A stretch of DNA of 5,716 nt from Clostridiales bacterium (GTDB lineage: Bacteria > Bacillota > Clostridia > Lachnospirales > Lachnospiraceae): positions 15,412-21,127 of the forward strand of contig JAHZAR010000042.1 of assembly GCA_019423835.1 (NCBI GenBank), written 5' to 3'. Positions 4,712 to 5,716 of the stretch are shown here, one piece after another (the stretch's first letter is position 1; every line of letters begins with the position of its first letter). Position numbers and translations under genes: made by a program. The notes below the pieces were generated by a model. That model was not told the DNA's origin, made no database searches, and worked only from the letters and a program-made list of their open reading frames with translations.

Positions 4712-5680
4712 ATGATCAATGAGATGAAATATGTGTACGCCGTTTACGAGGAAAAGAGCTTTTCAAAAGCGGCTCGCAAAATGTTTGTCAGCCAGCCGGC
4801 ACTGAGCAATATGGTAAAAAAGGCTGAGGCGGAGATAGGAAGGCCGATTTTTGACAGAAGTACCATCCCTTTGACCGTCACAAAGGAGGGGATGTATTAT
4901 ATCCGCTCAATCGAACAGATTTTCCAGATCCAGAGAAATACGGAAAACTACTTTAAAGATTTACAGAATCTGAAAGGGGGAACCCTGTCTATTGGAGGTT
5001 CTTCTTTTTTCTGCTCTTTTGTTCTGGCCAGCCTTATCGGAGAATTTAAACGGCTTCATCCTGCGGTTTCTATTGATCTTCTGGAAGGCAATATCCGGGA
5101 GCTGAGAAGAGGAATACAGGAGGAAAGTCTGGATTTAATTATAGAAACAGCTCTGAAGACAGGAGAACCGGGAATGGATACATGGCTCTACACAGAGGAG
5201 TCTATCATTCTGGCCGTCCCGGCAGAGTTTGAGATAAACAAAAAATTTCAGCCATACCGTCTGACAGGAAACGATCTTCTGGCGGGAAATATTCTGAAAA
5301 AGGAGCCGGTACCCCTCAAAAACTTTTGTAATACTCCATTTATTATGATGAAACCAGGAAATGATATGAATGGACGCGGACTTCAAATCTGCCGGAATGC
5401 AGGATTCTCACCGAAAGTATCCATGCAGATTGATCAGGTGATGACATCTTTCAATATAGCCGCTCAGGGAATCGGAGCCGTTTTTATTCGTGACAGCATT
5501 GTAAAATACATGCCGGAGATGGAACGTCTGGTGTATTACAGAATCGGTGATCCTCTGGCCAGGCGCCAAATCTTTTTTGGAGTCAAGCATGGCAGGTACA
5601 TGAGTATGGCCGTCCGTGAATTTCTGAGACTTTCCGGAGCCAGAAAATGCGGCTCCGGTGTTGAAAAACAGGAGGTATGA
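4712..5680 (+). CDS. LysR-type transcriptional regulator
   Basis: A 322-residue DNA-binding regulator from the chosen start (334 if the ATG at 4676 is used). Residues 1-60 form the winged helix-turn-helix: SFSKAARKMFVSQPALSNMVKKAEAEIG with the following FDRS-LTVTKEG turn is the LysR signature. A linker helix runs to about residue 88, and a periplasmic-binding-protein-like effector domain follows (about 89-305), including the SIGGSSFF strand and the IREL..GIQEESLDLII segment. Proteins of this type bind as tetramers and usually respond to a small molecule of the pathway they control. It has its own promoter and is isolated from the permease gene by a strong terminator, yet lies next to and in the same direction as the operon, whereas most LysR genes are divergent from their targets. 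Control of the operon is inferred from proximity and a shared promoter motif. The effector cannot be predicted. Confidence 0.93.
   Translation: MINEMKYVYAVYEEKSFSKAARKMFVSQPALSNMVKKAEAEIGRPIFDRSTIPLTVTKEGMYYIRSIEQIFQIQRNTENYFKDLQNLKGGTLSIGGSSFFCSFVLASLIGEFKRLHPAVSIDLLEGNIRELRRGIQEESLDLIIETALKTGEPGMDTWLYTEESIILAVPAEFEINKKFQPYRLTGNDLLAGNILKKEPVPLKNFCNTPFIMMKPGNDMNGRGLQICRNAGFSPKVSMQIDQVMTSFNIAAQGIGAVFIRDSIVKYMPEMERLVYYRIGDPLARRQIFFGVKHGRYMSMAVREFLRLSGARKCGSGVEKQEV
5634..5658 (+). repeat. Hairpin inside the 3' end of the LysR-type gene
   Basis: CCGGAGCC (5634-5641) and GGCTCCGG (5651-5658) form a perfect 8-base stem with a nine-base loop. It lies in the last codons of the regulator gene (encoding SGARKCGSG), 11 bases before an AGGAGG at 5670. 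No T-run follows, so it is not a standard terminator. It may be chance, a transcript-stabilising stem, or related to translation of a following gene. Confidence 0.4.
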
Positions 5681-5716
5681 GTCAGCCGTTTCCTCTCGCG
5701 GCAGAGCAGAACAGCC
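5677..5716 (+). CDS. Possible start of a further gene, cut by the window edge
   Basis: An ATG at 5677 overlaps the regulator stop codon as ATGA, and the frame (MSQPFPLAAEQNS) stays open to the window end. A strong AGGAGG (5670-5675) precedes it, but only one base separates them, which is much shorter than usual. No other ATG, GTG or TTG lies at normal spacing. Thirteen residues are too few to recognise a family. Translational coupling to the regulator is possible. Confidence 0.2.
   Translation, partial: MSQPFPLAAEQNS

Overview
The window reads as chromosomal DNA of a low-to-mid GC anaerobic Firmicute, most likely a gut-type clostridium (Lachnospiraceae-like). The grounds are strong purine-rich Shine-Dalgarno sites, TATAAT-type promoters in AT-rich spacers, stem-plus-U-tract terminators, and the character of the proteins. 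This placement is inference from style, not from a marker gene. All five confident genes lie on the plus strand. I see no RNA gene, insertion sequence, CRISPR array or phage gene.

Layout: (1) 23-916 is a carbon-nitrogen hydrolase (nitrilase superfamily amidase), apparently the last gene of an upstream unit, closed by a terminator-like hairpin with a T7 run at 924-990. (2) 917-1269 is a gene-free control region. It holds that terminator, a nested inverted repeat (990-1029), a promoter (1126-1154) and a structured mRNA leader. (3) 1270-4477 is a three-gene operon: an M29 aminopeptidase/NicX-like metalloenzyme, a second amidase that is a clear paralogue of the first, and an 11-segment amino-acid permease of the aromatic/hydroxy amino acid (HAAAP) type. 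It ends at a perfect 19-bp hairpin terminator (4492-4537). (4) 4478-4711 is the terminator plus a second promoter (4621-4649). (5) 4712-5680 is a LysR-type regulator. Its stop codon overlaps a possible start of a further gene cut off by the window edge.

Taken together, the genes look like a small regulated uptake-and-hydrolysis module. The permease would import an amino acid or amino-acid-like compound, the two Cys-dependent amidases would cleave amide or carbamoyl bonds, and the M29-like metalloenzyme would act as a peptidase or on a related small molecule. The LysR protein is the obvious candidate regulator. The substrate cannot be read from the sequence. I do not recognise this exact gene combination as a named pathway, and that is the main point of interest here.
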